NCBI GenBank assembly: GCA_018396615.1
Contig: JAGTQT010000031.1
Span: forward strand, 3,459-14,944
DNA from: Candidatus Bathyarchaeota archaeon
Lineage (GTDB): Archaea > Thermoproteota > Bathyarchaeia > Bathyarchaeales > Bathycorpusculaceae
Length of the DNA: 11,486 nucleotides
Direction: 5' to 3'
The notes below the pieces were generated by a model, which worked only from the letters and a program-made list of their open reading frames with translations, did no database searches and was not told the origin of the DNA. Within the stretch, counting starts at the first letter, position 1. Each line of letters starts with the position of its first letter. A program made the translations under genes and the position numbers. Positions 1 to 6,188 of the stretch are shown here, piece after piece.

Positions 1-777
1 GAAGAGGCTAAAAGAGAACACTTACTAGTGGCTTCAGCTAATTGGGCCGCAACAGGCTGGATGGTTTCCAAGATGTTTAGAGACTGCATAGTTGTGGACA
101 CTGGAAGCACCAGCACAAGCATAATCCCAATAATTAACAGGAAAATAGCTGCGGAGGGTAAAACAGACATGGAGAAGCTTGCCAACGGCGAGCTGGTCTA
201 TACGGGCGCATTAAGGACGAATGTTGCTGCAATTGTAAGTTGCGTCCCGCTTAGGGGCAGGATGTTGCGAGTTTCCTCCGAGTTTTTCGCTCAGTCGGGT
301 GACGTCCACCTTGTTCTAGAACATATAAGCGAGGAGGAATATCATGTGGATACCGCTGACTGTCGTGGGAAAACAAGGGTTGAAGCTATGGCGCGGCTGG
401 CTCGTGTAGTATGTGCTGATATAGAAATGCTAAATCACAGCGAACTCACGGATATGGCCCAGTATATTTATGAAAGGCAGGTGGAGCAGATATCCCAGGC
501 TTTAACGCAAGTTTATCTGCGGGTGAGGCGGCAGGTGATGGACAACATTCCCGTGGTGGTCACAGGCATAGGAAGAAAATTCTTAGGCAAAAGGGCAGCT
601 GAACAGATAGGTCTAAAAAATATTGTGGACTTGGGTGAGAGGTTGGGATCGCATGTTGCAAGTGCTACGCCCTCAGTTGGCGTGGCGCTTATGGCAGCGG
701 AGATGTTTGAAGGAGGCATCCAATGGAAGCCGCAATTAAGATTGGAGGGAGCCTATCCGAAGACCCGTCTGCTCTAA
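1..777 (+). CDS. mfnF: MfnF-like methanofuran synthesis enzyme, 5' end cut by window
   Basis: This belongs to the hydantoinase/acetate-kinase-fold family long labelled 'H4MPT-linked C1 transfer pathway protein'. In methanogens MfnF joins the furan diphosphate to the glutamyl-tyramine precursor of methanofuran. The frame is open from base 1, upstream of the first GTG at 28, so 258 C-terminal residues are visible and roughly 70-90 N-terminal residues lie outside the window. The nucleotide-binding loop VDTGSTSTSIIPI is at visible residues 32-44, preceded by ASANWAATG at 11-19, both typical of the family. A late glycine-rich stretch (VTGIGRKFLG, coded near 558-587) is also consistent. The stop TAA (775-777) lies 55 bases inside mfnE, so the two genes are translationally linked. 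Family assignment is firm; the exact substrate is inferred from the mfnE and mfnB neighbours. Confidence 0.85.
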   Translation, partial: EEAKREHLLVASANWAATGWMVSKMFRDCIVVDTGSTSTSIIPIINRKIAAEGKTDMEKLANGELVYTGALRTNVAAIVSCVPLRGRMLRVSSEFFAQSGDVHLVLEHISEEEYHVDTADCRGKTRVEAMARLARVVCADIEMLNHSELTDMAQYIYERQVEQISQALTQVYLRVRRQVMDNIPVVVTGIGRKFLGKRAAEQIGLKNIVDLGERLGSHVASATPSVGVALMAAEMFEGGIQWKPQLRLEGAYPKTRLL

Positions 778-1388
778 AGGCTTTGTGCCAATTCGTAGGC
801 GCATTGGCTGAAAACTATAGAATCATGGTTGTGCCAGGTGGCGGAAAATTCGCTGACACGGTCCGAGAGTGCGATAGGCTCTACGGGCTGTCAGCCGCTA
901 TAGCCCATAAAATGGCTATATTAGCCATGGATCAGTACGGGTTGATGATAAGTAGCCTAATACCCAACTCCTTCACAACATACTCGCTTAGAGAATCATG
1001 CAGAGCCAAAGGCGGAAAGCTTCCAGTCTTATTACCGTCGAAGCTTATATTTTTCATGAATCCCTTGGAGAATTCTTGGCGTGTAACCTCTGACTCCATT
1101 GCGGCTTTCATCGCTGCAAAAGCCCGAGCGCAGAACTTAATATTGGCAAAAGATGTGGATGGAATATTCACAAAAGACCCGAAAACATATACAGACGCTG
1201 TGCTTATTGAAAAACTCCCTGCTTCAAAGCTCGGAAGAATAGAACAAACATGTGTAGACGAAGTTCTTCCCAAACTTCTTGAAGAAACAAGCTTAAATTG
1301 TTACTTGGTAAACGGCAAACACCCTGATAGGATAGGGCGTGTTCTAAAAGGTGAAAACACAGTCCACACCCACATTATTCCAAGGTAG
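723..1388 (+). CDS. mfnE: MfnE-like amino acid kinase family, furan phosphate kinase
   Basis: This 221-residue protein has the amino-acid-kinase fold. In methanogens MfnE phosphorylates (5-aminomethyl-furan-3-yl)methyl phosphate to the diphosphate that MfnF uses. Visible motifs are the N-terminal KIGGSL (Lys6), the glycine loop VVPGGGKFAD (36-45), VTSDSIAAF (121-129), and the nucleotide-site KDVDGIFTKDP (143-153), which is characteristic of the fold. The ATG at 723 has an excellent AGGAGG at 711-716, six bases upstream, inside the end of mfnF. The 55-base overlap implies coupled translation. The stop is TAG at 1386-1388. Other kinases of the fold, such as glutamate or isopentenyl phosphate kinase, are the alternatives; the mfnF/mfnB context makes MfnE the best reading. 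Confidence 0.87.
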   Translation: MEAAIKIGGSLSEDPSALKALCQFVGALAENYRIMVVPGGGKFADTVRECDRLYGLSAAIAHKMAILAMDQYGLMISSLIPNSFTTYSLRESCRAKGGKLPVLLPSKLIFFMNPLENSWRVTSDSIAAFIAAKARAQNLILAKDVDGIFTKDPKTYTDAVLIEKLPASKLGRIEQTCVDEVLPKLLEETSLNCYLVNGKHPDRIGRVLKGENTVHTHIIPR

Positions 1389-1510
1389 GCTGTTTTAAAA
1401 TCATAGGGGATGAGCAAGGCTCAAAGCTTTTTCCCATGAGCTATGGGTTGGATTGAGGAAAAGTTTAAGCCGTTTCACCAAATCACAATCTAAACCAGAA
1501 GCGTATAGAC

Positions 1511-2254
1511 TTACAAGTCATGCTTGCAGTGCAAATTACGACGTGTTAACTTATTGATTTCCTCTACGTATTTTGCAACAATGCCTTCATCTATTTTTCT
1601 GCCTGTTCTGCTATCATCCCTGCAGGCACCCCTTCTAATACCCATTATATCTGCGCCAAGGCTGTAAACCCGCCCGGCATCGCCTATATCCAATGAGCCC
1701 GCAAGTGCCACCATAAGGTTTATCCTATGAGCTTCCTCAACATACTTTTGCAGTTCAGCATCGCCGAAGTATTCAAAGAGCTTCCTCGAGGGGCTTTTCC
1801 TCTTAACATCAATCATAACTCCGTCAGCTCCAGCCTGATACGCCGCCATAGGGAGCTCAAGCGGGTTAACACATCCAAAGTTACTATAATCTGCATAGCC
1901 CGCGGCAATAACCTTCACGTCGTAATCTCTGACAGCCATGCAAACCGCCCGAAGCATAACTTCAGCCTCGCTCCGCGTCTTAACGCCAAAAAGCCCAACT
2001 TTAACATAACGTGCTCCTGAAACAGCTGCGCCTAAAGCGGCAAGTGAAGCCGTACCAGGCAGGTTAGGCAAATCGCCCAACGTAGCGCTTATCTCAGCCT
2101 TACCGGATACGACCTCGCTTATTTTGCGTATAACCGTCGGGTGGTGGGCGCCCAACGATCCTTCCTCTGGATTTTTAACGTCTATTATTTGAGCACCCCC
2201 TCTAAGCGCATTAAAAGCCTCATCTAAGTCCCTCACGCTGACCAGCAACTTCAT
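1511..2254 (-). CDS. mfnB: MfnB, (5-formylfuran-3-yl)methyl phosphate synthase
   Basis: MfnB condenses two glyceraldehyde-3-phosphate molecules into the furan precursor of methanofuran, using a TIM-barrel fold and a Schiff-base lysine. Counting from the ATG at 2254 gives a 247-residue protein with Lys27 in IIDVKNPEEGSLG, Lys85 in RYVKVGLFG, and Asp149/Lys153 in MIDVKRKS. These match the catalytic residues recalled for the M. jannaschii enzyme (K27, K85, D151, K155) with a two-residue offset at the end. The frame stays open 34 codons further upstream to 2356, but the 2254 start has a GAGGGG seven bases before it and matches the family N-terminus MKLLVSVRD, so I chose it. It converges on mfnE across 122 bases with no clear terminator and is divergent from the SpeD-like gene. 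Confidence 0.92.
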   Translation of the reverse strand: MKLLVSVRDLDEAFNALRGGAQIIDVKNPEEGSLGAHHPTVIRKISEVVSGKAEISATLGDLPNLPGTASLAALGAAVSGARYVKVGLFGVKTRSEAEVMLRAVCMAVRDYDVKVIAAGYADYSNFGCVNPLELPMAAYQAGADGVMIDVKRKSPSRKLFEYFGDAELQKYVEEAHRINLMVALAGSLDIGDAGRVYSLGADIMGIRRGACRDDSRTGRKIDEGIVAKYVEEINKLTRRNLHCKHDL

Positions 2255-2323
2255 CCATTTACCCCTCATCACCACGGCTTTTAATGGACCGTTTGGATCA
2301 TCAAGAAAGCGAGAAACATCGAG

Positions 2324-2333
2324 AAATATTTTA
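2324..2333. promoter_or_regulatory. TATA-like box between mfnB and speD-like gene
   Basis: The AT-rich AAATATTTTA is nearly palindromic and sits between the two divergent starts. It is about 48 bases before the SpeD-like ATG at 2376 and about 70 before the mfnB ATG at 2254. A start site some 25 bases from the box would leave short leaders containing both Shine-Dalgarno sites, so it could serve both directions. This is pattern-based only. Confidence 0.4.
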
Positions 2334-2375
2334 CTCTTCAAAGACTCATCATTCATTAGAAGAAGGTGAGCTATT

Positions 2376-2741
2376 ATGGAGAACCTAAAGCCTGAAATTC
2401 AAAGAGAAAGACTGATTATAGAAGGTTTTTATGACTTAAGTCTAAGCCAGGAGTTTCTTAAAAACTTCCTCCTAGGATTGAGCAAAACACTCAACATGAA
2501 AGTTATAGCAGGGCCATACTTATTCTCGCCTAATAGCTTCTCCAAGCTTCACCATGGGCTCGGCGGGTTCATGGCTTGGGCTGAATCAGGCGTAACATTC
2601 TACAGCTGGAACCCTCACAAATTCTTTACATTGGACATCTATAGCTGCAAGGCCTTTGACACAAAGCTAGCCTTAGAATATGTTAAGAAAAAGCTTAAGT
2701 GCCCACGCATGGTCTGGGAGAGAATAAAATACGATAAATAG
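2376..2741 (+). CDS. SpeD-like protein (AdoMet decarboxylase family), altered active site
   Basis: A 121-residue protein with the size and pattern of the short prokaryotic (class 1b) S-adenosylmethionine decarboxylase. That enzyme cuts itself at a Glu-Ser bond to make a pyruvoyl group and supplies aminopropyl groups for polyamines. The Glu70-Ser71 pair is present in FMAWAESGVTFYSWNP, and Cys91 in LDIYSC lies 20 residues later, the same spacing as Ser63-Cys83 in the Thermotoga enzyme. The position of the processing histidine (Ser+5, usually IHTW/YPE) is Tyr76, and the residue after Ser is Gly instead of His. It may therefore be a diverged paralogue with another substrate or no decarboxylation. 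The ATG at 2376 follows AAGGTGAG (2363-2370). The stop is TAG. Family membership is good; function as a true decarboxylase is doubtful. Confidence 0.8.
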   Translation: MENLKPEIQRERLIIEGFYDLSLSQEFLKNFLLGLSKTLNMKVIAGPYLFSPNSFSKLHHGLGGFMAWAESGVTFYSWNPHKFFTLDIYSCKAFDTKLALEYVKKKLKCPRMVWERIKYDK

Positions 2742-2824
2742 AGAGTGAGAAACTAGACATTAACCTTAGAATGAACCAGAGGAGTAGGAAATACTAGCTT
2801 CCAGCTGTTAAAATCCACACGCGG

Positions 2825-3127
2825 CTACAAGGTGAGAAGCTGTATGTAATATCTAGGCTTCCCCCCTCCTCGGCTAAAACCGGCAAAAAACACCTAAAGG
2901 CTCGGCAACAATCCCAAACATCCAAACGTCAATGGGCTTAACCGCCCTAGCAACAACACTGCCAATGAAAGCCGTCAAAAACCCTCCCCATGGACCCAAA
3001 ACAACCCCTCTATTGGCTCAATGTATATGGCCCAATTACGCCACAAACCGAAAGACATAAAATATAAAACCACATGCAACGCCGCAAAAACCCCAACAAA
3101 AGCAACCAATTTAGCTGACAACCTCAT
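2825..3127 (-). pseudogene. Frameshifted membrane protein, ECF transporter S-component-like
   Basis: Translating the minus strand from ATG 3127 gives a hydrophobic N-terminus (MRLSAKLVAFVGVFAALHVV...) reading to IYIEPIEG, then a TGA. Shifting frame by one base at a four-C run (3005-3008) restores VVLGPWGGFLTAFIGSVVAR and VWMFGIVAEPLGV. A second shift near 2884-2890 is needed to read FAGFSRGGGKPRYY, which ends at TAG (2825-2827). The order of helices and the EPIEGVVLGPWGG/AEPLG pattern resemble substrate-binding (S) subunits of energy-coupling-factor transporters, which bind vitamins or similar small molecules. The protein is cut short compared with that family (usually about 170-200 residues). 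The first lesion, in a homopolymer, could be a sequencing error; the second and the truncation make decay more likely. The family call is tentative. The stretch 2742-2824 holds nothing I recognise. Confidence 0.55.
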
Positions 3128-3157
3128 ACTTCAACCTTTTAGTCGCTGTTAACAGAA

Positions 3158-3165
3158 CTATTTAG
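3158..3165 (+). promoter_or_regulatory. Possible TATA box before relBE pair
   Basis: CTATTTAG lies about 30 bases before GTG 3192 and about 60 before TTG 3222. A transcript starting near 3188-3190 would carry the GGTGG Shine-Dalgarno that precedes the TTG start. Weak, composition-based evidence. Confidence 0.3.
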
Positions 3166-3221
3166 ATCGAAGAGGTAAGCGTTATTAGGATGTGTTTGTA
3201 TTCTTTTACTCGGGTGGTTTT

Positions 3222-3395
3222 TTGGGTGAAACGGTTCTGGAGAAGGTTGAGGAAATAGGTAGGAAGCTTGATGAGTTAAGGGGTTTTCTTGAAGATGTTT
3301 TTCTAACGGCTGAAGAGTGTGTGTTGCTGAAAGAGGTTGATGAGAAAATTGAGAAGAAGCGTTTTAACGAGTTGAAATCTCTCGATGAAGTTTAG
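3222..3395 (+). CDS. RelB-like antitoxin
   Basis: A small acidic, helical protein of about 57 residues rich in Glu/Lys/Leu (VLEKVEEIGRKLDELRGF, then FLTAEECVLLKEVDEKIEKK and ending KSLDEV). This is the pattern of short archaeal antitoxins that precede RelE toxins, bind them and repress the operon. I chose TTG at 3222 because a GGTGG (3213-3217) stands just before it and the product then begins at the usual place in the family. A GTG at 3192 in the same frame would add ten hydrophobic, unfamily-like residues. The stop TAG (3393-3395) overlaps the toxin start by 11 bases, so the pair is translationally coupled. The role is inferred chiefly from the toxin next to it. Confidence 0.72.
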   Translation: MGETVLEKVEEIGRKLDELRGFLEDVFLTAEECVLLKEVDEKIEKKRFNELKSLDEV

Positions 3396-3645
3396 AGTTC
3401 TCCTCCATAAAAAGGCAGATGAGTTTTTAAAGAGAATCAGCCTCGAAGACAAGCAACGCATAGTTGACAAGCTTAAACAGCTGGAGGATTTTCCAACAGT
3501 CAAACTTGACATTGTTAAAATCGCAGGTGAGGCAAATACCTTCAGGCTACGCGTGGGAAACTACCGAGCCCTATTCAAAGTCTACGAGCAAGAGAAAATA
3601 ATAGTCGTCGCCAAAATAGACACCCGAAAAAAGATTTATCAATAG
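3385..3645 (+). CDS. relE: RelE/ParE-family toxin
   Basis: An 86-residue protein with the RelE fold: N-terminal strand FRVLLHKKADEFLKRI, two helices, then FRLRVGNYRALFKVY (53-67) and a final VVAKIDTRKKIYQ (74-86). RelE toxins cut mRNA in the ribosomal A site using basic residues and a C-terminal Tyr/Arg. Here Arg54, Arg56, Arg61, Arg81 and Tyr85 are in the expected places, so the toxin looks functional. Its ATG at 3385 lies within the last codons of the antitoxin gene (ATGAAGTTTAG overlap). It ends TAG. A ParE-like gyrase poison is the alternative, since the fold is shared; the conserved terminal tyrosine favours RelE. It is one of only two intact toxin-antitoxin loci in this zone. Confidence 0.85.
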   Translation: MKFRVLLHKKADEFLKRISLEDKQRIVDKLKQLEDFPTVKLDIVKIAGEANTFRLRVGNYRALFKVYEQEKIIVVAKIDTRKKIYQ

Positions 3646-3753
3646 CAACCTAAAATTAAGATTCCATCATGAAGCTTGGATCATAACACATCAAATTGTA
3701 AACTAACATTTTCGATTAATTGCAGATAACAGAAAAGTTCACATGAAATGGTT

Positions 3754-3867
3754 TTAGTTTGACTCCTTTCTTTTCCCTACGTATTCTTCTAGGATTTGAT
3801 TTACTGTTTTGTAATCTTTTTCCATTTCCTAGGCAAGGAGGACTTTTCTATTTCCTTTATATATCAT
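3754..3867 (-). pseudogene. Small charged ORF with in-frame TAG
   Basis: From ATG 3867 the minus strand reads MIYKGNRKVLLA, then TAG (3829-3831), then EMEKDYKTVNQILEEYVGKR up to TAA. The two halves look like one protein of about 37 residues with a basic start and a helical, acidic end. It starts 12 bases after the stop of the upstream two-helix membrane protein, with a purine-rich GGAAAGAG before it, so both may be parts of one former operon. An ATG at 3825 could instead start a 23-residue peptide. I do not recognise a family. Confidence 0.3.
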
Positions 3868-3879
3868 CTTCTCTTTCCG

Positions 3880-4135
3880 TCATAGTGTATGGATTAGTAT
3901 GAAGCCTGCTGACATGGTTAGGAAACCAGTGATTGTTAAAATTAATCCTATGTAGGCTGAGGAGCCTTGCGTGGTTACATATGGAAGTATTGAGGAGCCA
4001 GCTCAGCTCTTTTGCAACAAGGATTACCACAATTAAGCCGCCCACAAAAAGGTTCACTCCCAAAACAGTTATTAGGAAAGCCAATATCTCGTTGTGGGCG
4101 TTTCCCTCAGTTTTCCTATGCATCCAATCTTCCAT
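3880..4135 (-). pseudogene. Two-helix membrane protein, frameshifted
   Basis: The minus-strand frame from ATG 4135 has one clear membrane segment (ILAFLITVLGVNLFVGGLIV) followed by LVAKELSWLLN. It then runs into Asn/His-rich sequence that does not look coding. A one-base change near 3985-3990 moves to a frame reading LPYVTTQGSSAYIGLILTIT and GFLTMSAGFILIHTL, a second membrane segment ending at TGA (3880-3882). The intended product is about 85 residues with two helices and a 20-25 residue outside or inside loop. No Shine-Dalgarno is obvious; an AT-rich TATTTAAAA at about 4202-4211 could be its promoter. I recognise no family. A single indel means sequencing error cannot be excluded. Confidence 0.5.
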
Positions 4136-4250
4136 CAACAATCGGTATCGCCCATATCAACACTAGAAAACATGTTCAAACTCAACGTAAAGCTTATTCA
4201 TTTTAAATAATTATCTGAAATACGCTCTTCAAACAACTTCACAATTCTCT

Positions 4251-5101
4251 TCAACGCCTTTTTATCAGGATTCTTTGTGGTGGTAACACGCTTACGAATT
4301 GCCATCCTTCCGCAAAATATTTTTCAAGCTCCCTCTCGTGGATTATTCTTTGGGGGTTGTGTCTTCCTTCCCTAAGCTTCTTTAGCTCTTTCTCATAAAG
4401 TTCTAACTCTTCGTCTTTGCTTAGTTCTCTTCCAATTTGCCTTTCTTTTGCAACCTTAACATCGAGCAAGTCTATTCCTAGGAGGCTTTTAACCATCCTC
4501 AATTTTGGCTTCTTTTATTATGGTTGACTGTTCTAGAGGCTGTGTTGCCGTGCTTAGGAAGGGCTCACATTCTTTGTGGGACTTACGCATGTCCTCGATC
4601 ATGTAGAGCGGCAATACGCCTTTATTTGTGCTGTATCTTGCTTCTATGTCGCCCTTATGCCCTATGATAAACTGCAGGTATGGATGGCTGATTTTGCCCT
4701 TAGACTCTGCTATGATCATGTTTGTGTCGCAGTAAGCCCGGAGCACGTAAGGCCTCCACTTAAAGCCGGCCCTTAAAATGGCTTCACGAATATCCATCGT
4801 CACAAGCGTAGTCCTCAAAAACCTGTTCCTTTTAACGCCTCTAGGGTCAAAGCCCAGCAGTGGAAAATCCTTGTTCAGCTCCTCGCCCTGTTTAACACCC
4901 TCCTCCAGCTACTCTCGAATGTATGTTATTGTTTGCTGTGGGACAAAGGTGAAGTACTGGTGCCTAGCCTTGCTTAATCCTCTTCTAACCACGAGCATGG
5001 CTGGAACTTGGTGAATGTTATGCCTTCTTTATTCACTTCGGCTTCTACGAAATCTCCAAGCCTTATACCATAATCAGCCCACTGAAGGCCATGAGGGCTA
5101 T
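4251..5101 (-). pseudogene. Archaeal tyrosine integrase, multiply disrupted and 5'-truncated
   Basis: Reading the minus strand through several lesions gives the catalytic and C-terminal parts of an archaeal tyrosine site-specific recombinase, the enzyme that inserts and excises mobile elements. In order: SIALMAFSGL (before a frameshift near 5070-5078), YGIRLGDFVEAEV, a lost base in a CC(C) run near 5000, RRGLSKARHQYFTFVPQQ, an in-frame TAG at 4909-4911 where the neighbours suggest Tyr, FLRTTLVTMDIREAILRAGF, RPYVLRAYCDT (catalytic Arg region), QFIIGHKGDIEARYSTNKG (His and probable nucleophile Tyr), then another frameshift at about 4490-4502 leading into a C-terminal tail (MVKSLLGIDLLDVKVAKE ... 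GWQFVSVLPPQRILIKRR) that I recall as typical of this family. The box I arginine falls at the first lesion. The N-terminal DNA-binding half is missing; a zinc-ribbon gene occupies that place. It cannot be active. Confidence 0.85.
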
Positions 5102-5277
5102 TGAAACAGATAGAACATTAGGCCCCCAGCCGCTACCAGATCAAGCAGAACAAAACCTAGTAAGATTTTCCTTCCAACATGCGATTTCCGAAGCGGCACA
5201 GTTGATGATGCAATGCATGATACACAGAACATAGCCCCATCAGATAGTTTTCTCCCACATTTGAGACAGAAAGGCAT
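5098..5277 (-). CDS. Small zinc-ribbon membrane protein
   Basis: A 59-residue protein starting MPFCLKCGRKLSDGAMFC. Cys4-Cys7 and Cys18-Cys21 form a zinc ribbon, and residues about 35-58 (ILLGFVLLDLVAAGGLMFYL) form one membrane helix. Such zinc-ribbon/helix proteins are common in archaea and have no settled role. The ATG at 5277 is chosen over an upstream in-frame start because the ribbon begins at residue 3, an AGGAGG stands 11-12 bases before it, and the 5' region including this site is repeated at 9763. Its TAG stop (5098-5100) falls inside the first recognisable codons of the integrase remnant, so its C-terminus may come from the junction. The original protein may have been longer. Confidence 0.6.
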   Translation of the reverse strand: MPFCLKCGRKLSDGAMFCVSCIASSTVPLRKSHVGRKILLGFVLLDLVAAGGLMFYLFQ

Positions 5278-5388
5278 TTCCGCCACTAACCTCCTACCAA
5301 AAGCCTGCAAATAAAAACAGACCGGAACCACTTAAGGCTTCGGGATGCCATAATACATGTTTCAAAGATTCGGGTGGCAGAAATCTGG
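5241..5388 (-). repeat. Dispersed repeat, copy A (5' end of zinc-ribbon gene)
   Basis: The stretch CAGATAGTTTTCTCCCACAT through the gene's leader to CTTCGGG (5241-5345) is clearly similar to 9763-9865. A short continuation, ATTCGGGTGGCAGAAATCTGG at about 5369-5388, matches the end of copy B after a roughly 25-base gap. It covers the first 12 or so codons, ribosome site and probable promoter of the zinc-ribbon gene. Confidence 0.7.
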
Positions 5389-5502
5389 TTCAAAAGAGAC
5401 CGAAACCAGGCCGAGAGATGAGAAATGGGGCAAGATCCAATACATCGATTCAGCGCGTATCCGCCTCATCACATTAGCGGCTGCAGTCTTGGATGCATGT
5501 AG

Positions 5503-6030
5503 CTTCTATCTGCAGCCACTGGTTCAGCCCGACATTACAATTGTGAACATTCCGCCTTCCTTCTTGAGCACTGCTCACTGCCATGGGCGAAACGAGTAAA
5601 GAGATTCTTCTCTTCTGTTCTCTCCTTCTACAGCGATCATGGAGCAAGGGGAAGAGCCAACGACGGAGACAAAGAACTCATCGACGAGGCAATAGTCCCG
5701 TATGAGTGCACAGCCGAGTCCTTAATCTGGGATGGGAACTTAAAGCAAATGTTCTCAGACTTCGACACAACGAGGATCATCCTCACATTTGATAGCTGCT
5801 ACGCGGGCTGCATGACCGACTTGAAGGCGAGCGGAAGAGTCATCTGCATGGCCTCCACCGAGTCTGGGGTTGCCTACGAAAGCAGCACCCTAGAAAATGA
5901 AGTTTGTGAGGAAGGGAGAATGCTAAATCATACCCTCAAGATTGCTCTCCTCGCGCGCTACAAAGTCACTCCTTTCTTACATTCTTGTTTATCTTTGCAA
6001 AACCAACAGATTGGGCAGAGCTCGCTGTAA
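5503..6030 (+). pseudogene. Caspase-like (C14 family) peptidase remnant
   Basis: The frame open from 5503 carries both catalytic motifs of the caspase/metacaspase fold. FYSDHGARGRANDGDKELID starts at 5626 with its His at 5638-5640, and IILTFDSCYAGCMTDL has its Cys at 5797-5799, followed by GRVICMASTESGVAYES. In family members these form the His-Cys dyad of a self-processing cysteine peptidase; here SGHG is SDHG. No start codon or N-terminal strand pattern precedes the His motif (the frame upstream reads ...KRVKRFFSSVLS), and after about 5905 the sequence loses similarity. The gene is therefore a core fragment with both ends lost. The stretch 5340-5502 before it holds nothing I can assign. A short ATG at 5749 would make only the Cys half. 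Confidence 0.65.
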
Positions 6031-6071
6031 TGTCCCTTCCATCCCCATTCGCATTTCGCTTCTTCGACCAC
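5958..6071 (-). CDS. Possible Cys-rich metal-binding peptide
   Basis: On the minus strand GTG 6071 opens a 37-residue frame: VVEEAKCEWGWKGHYSELCP continuing ICWFCKDKQECKKGVTL. Five cysteines in the order C-x11-C-x2-C-x2-C-x5-C, with three tryptophans and a histidine, look like a metal-binding knuckle and not like chance translation. It opposes the degenerate 3' tail of the caspase-like remnant, which argues that this tail is really this other gene in reverse. No Shine-Dalgarno is visible and TAA stands two codons upstream, so it could be the tail of a larger broken gene. No family recognised. Confidence 0.4.
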   Translation of the reverse strand: MVEEAKCEWGWKGHYSELCPICWFCKDKQECKKGVTL

Positions 6072-6133
6072 AATTGTTTAAGGCGATGATTAATTATGAA
6101 GTTTACTATGAGTTCCACCGACTCCTATTTCTC

Positions 6134-6143
6134 TTTTTAAAAA
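6134..6143 (+). promoter_or_regulatory. Probable TATA box for the PK-C-like gene
   Basis: TTTTTAAAAA lies about 50 bases before ATG 6189. With initiation about 25 bases downstream, near 6163-6168, it would leave a leader of about 22-26 bases containing GGTAGG just before the ATG. Confidence 0.4.
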
Positions 6144-6188
6144 TGAATCTTCAAATACTAAGTGCAAATATCTTATATCGGTAGGTTC

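Noticed and set aside
1444..1492. Short plus-strand frame MGWIEEKFKPFHQITI between mfnE and mfnB.
   Set aside because: Only 16 codons, no ribosome site, and no relation to the neighbours that I can see.
1389..1510. Terminator between mfnE and mfnB.
   Set aside because: Only a single T5 run (about 1428-1432) and no strong hairpin, so not listed as a feature.
1727..2020. 97-residue plus-strand frame inside mfnB.
   Set aside because: Lies antisense to a gene with all catalytic residues in place; a shadow frame.
5357..5599. 80-residue plus-strand frame before the caspase-like remnant.
   Set aside because: No recognisable motif, begins inside the dispersed repeat, and has no Shine-Dalgarno; possibly part of a lost gene but unsupported.
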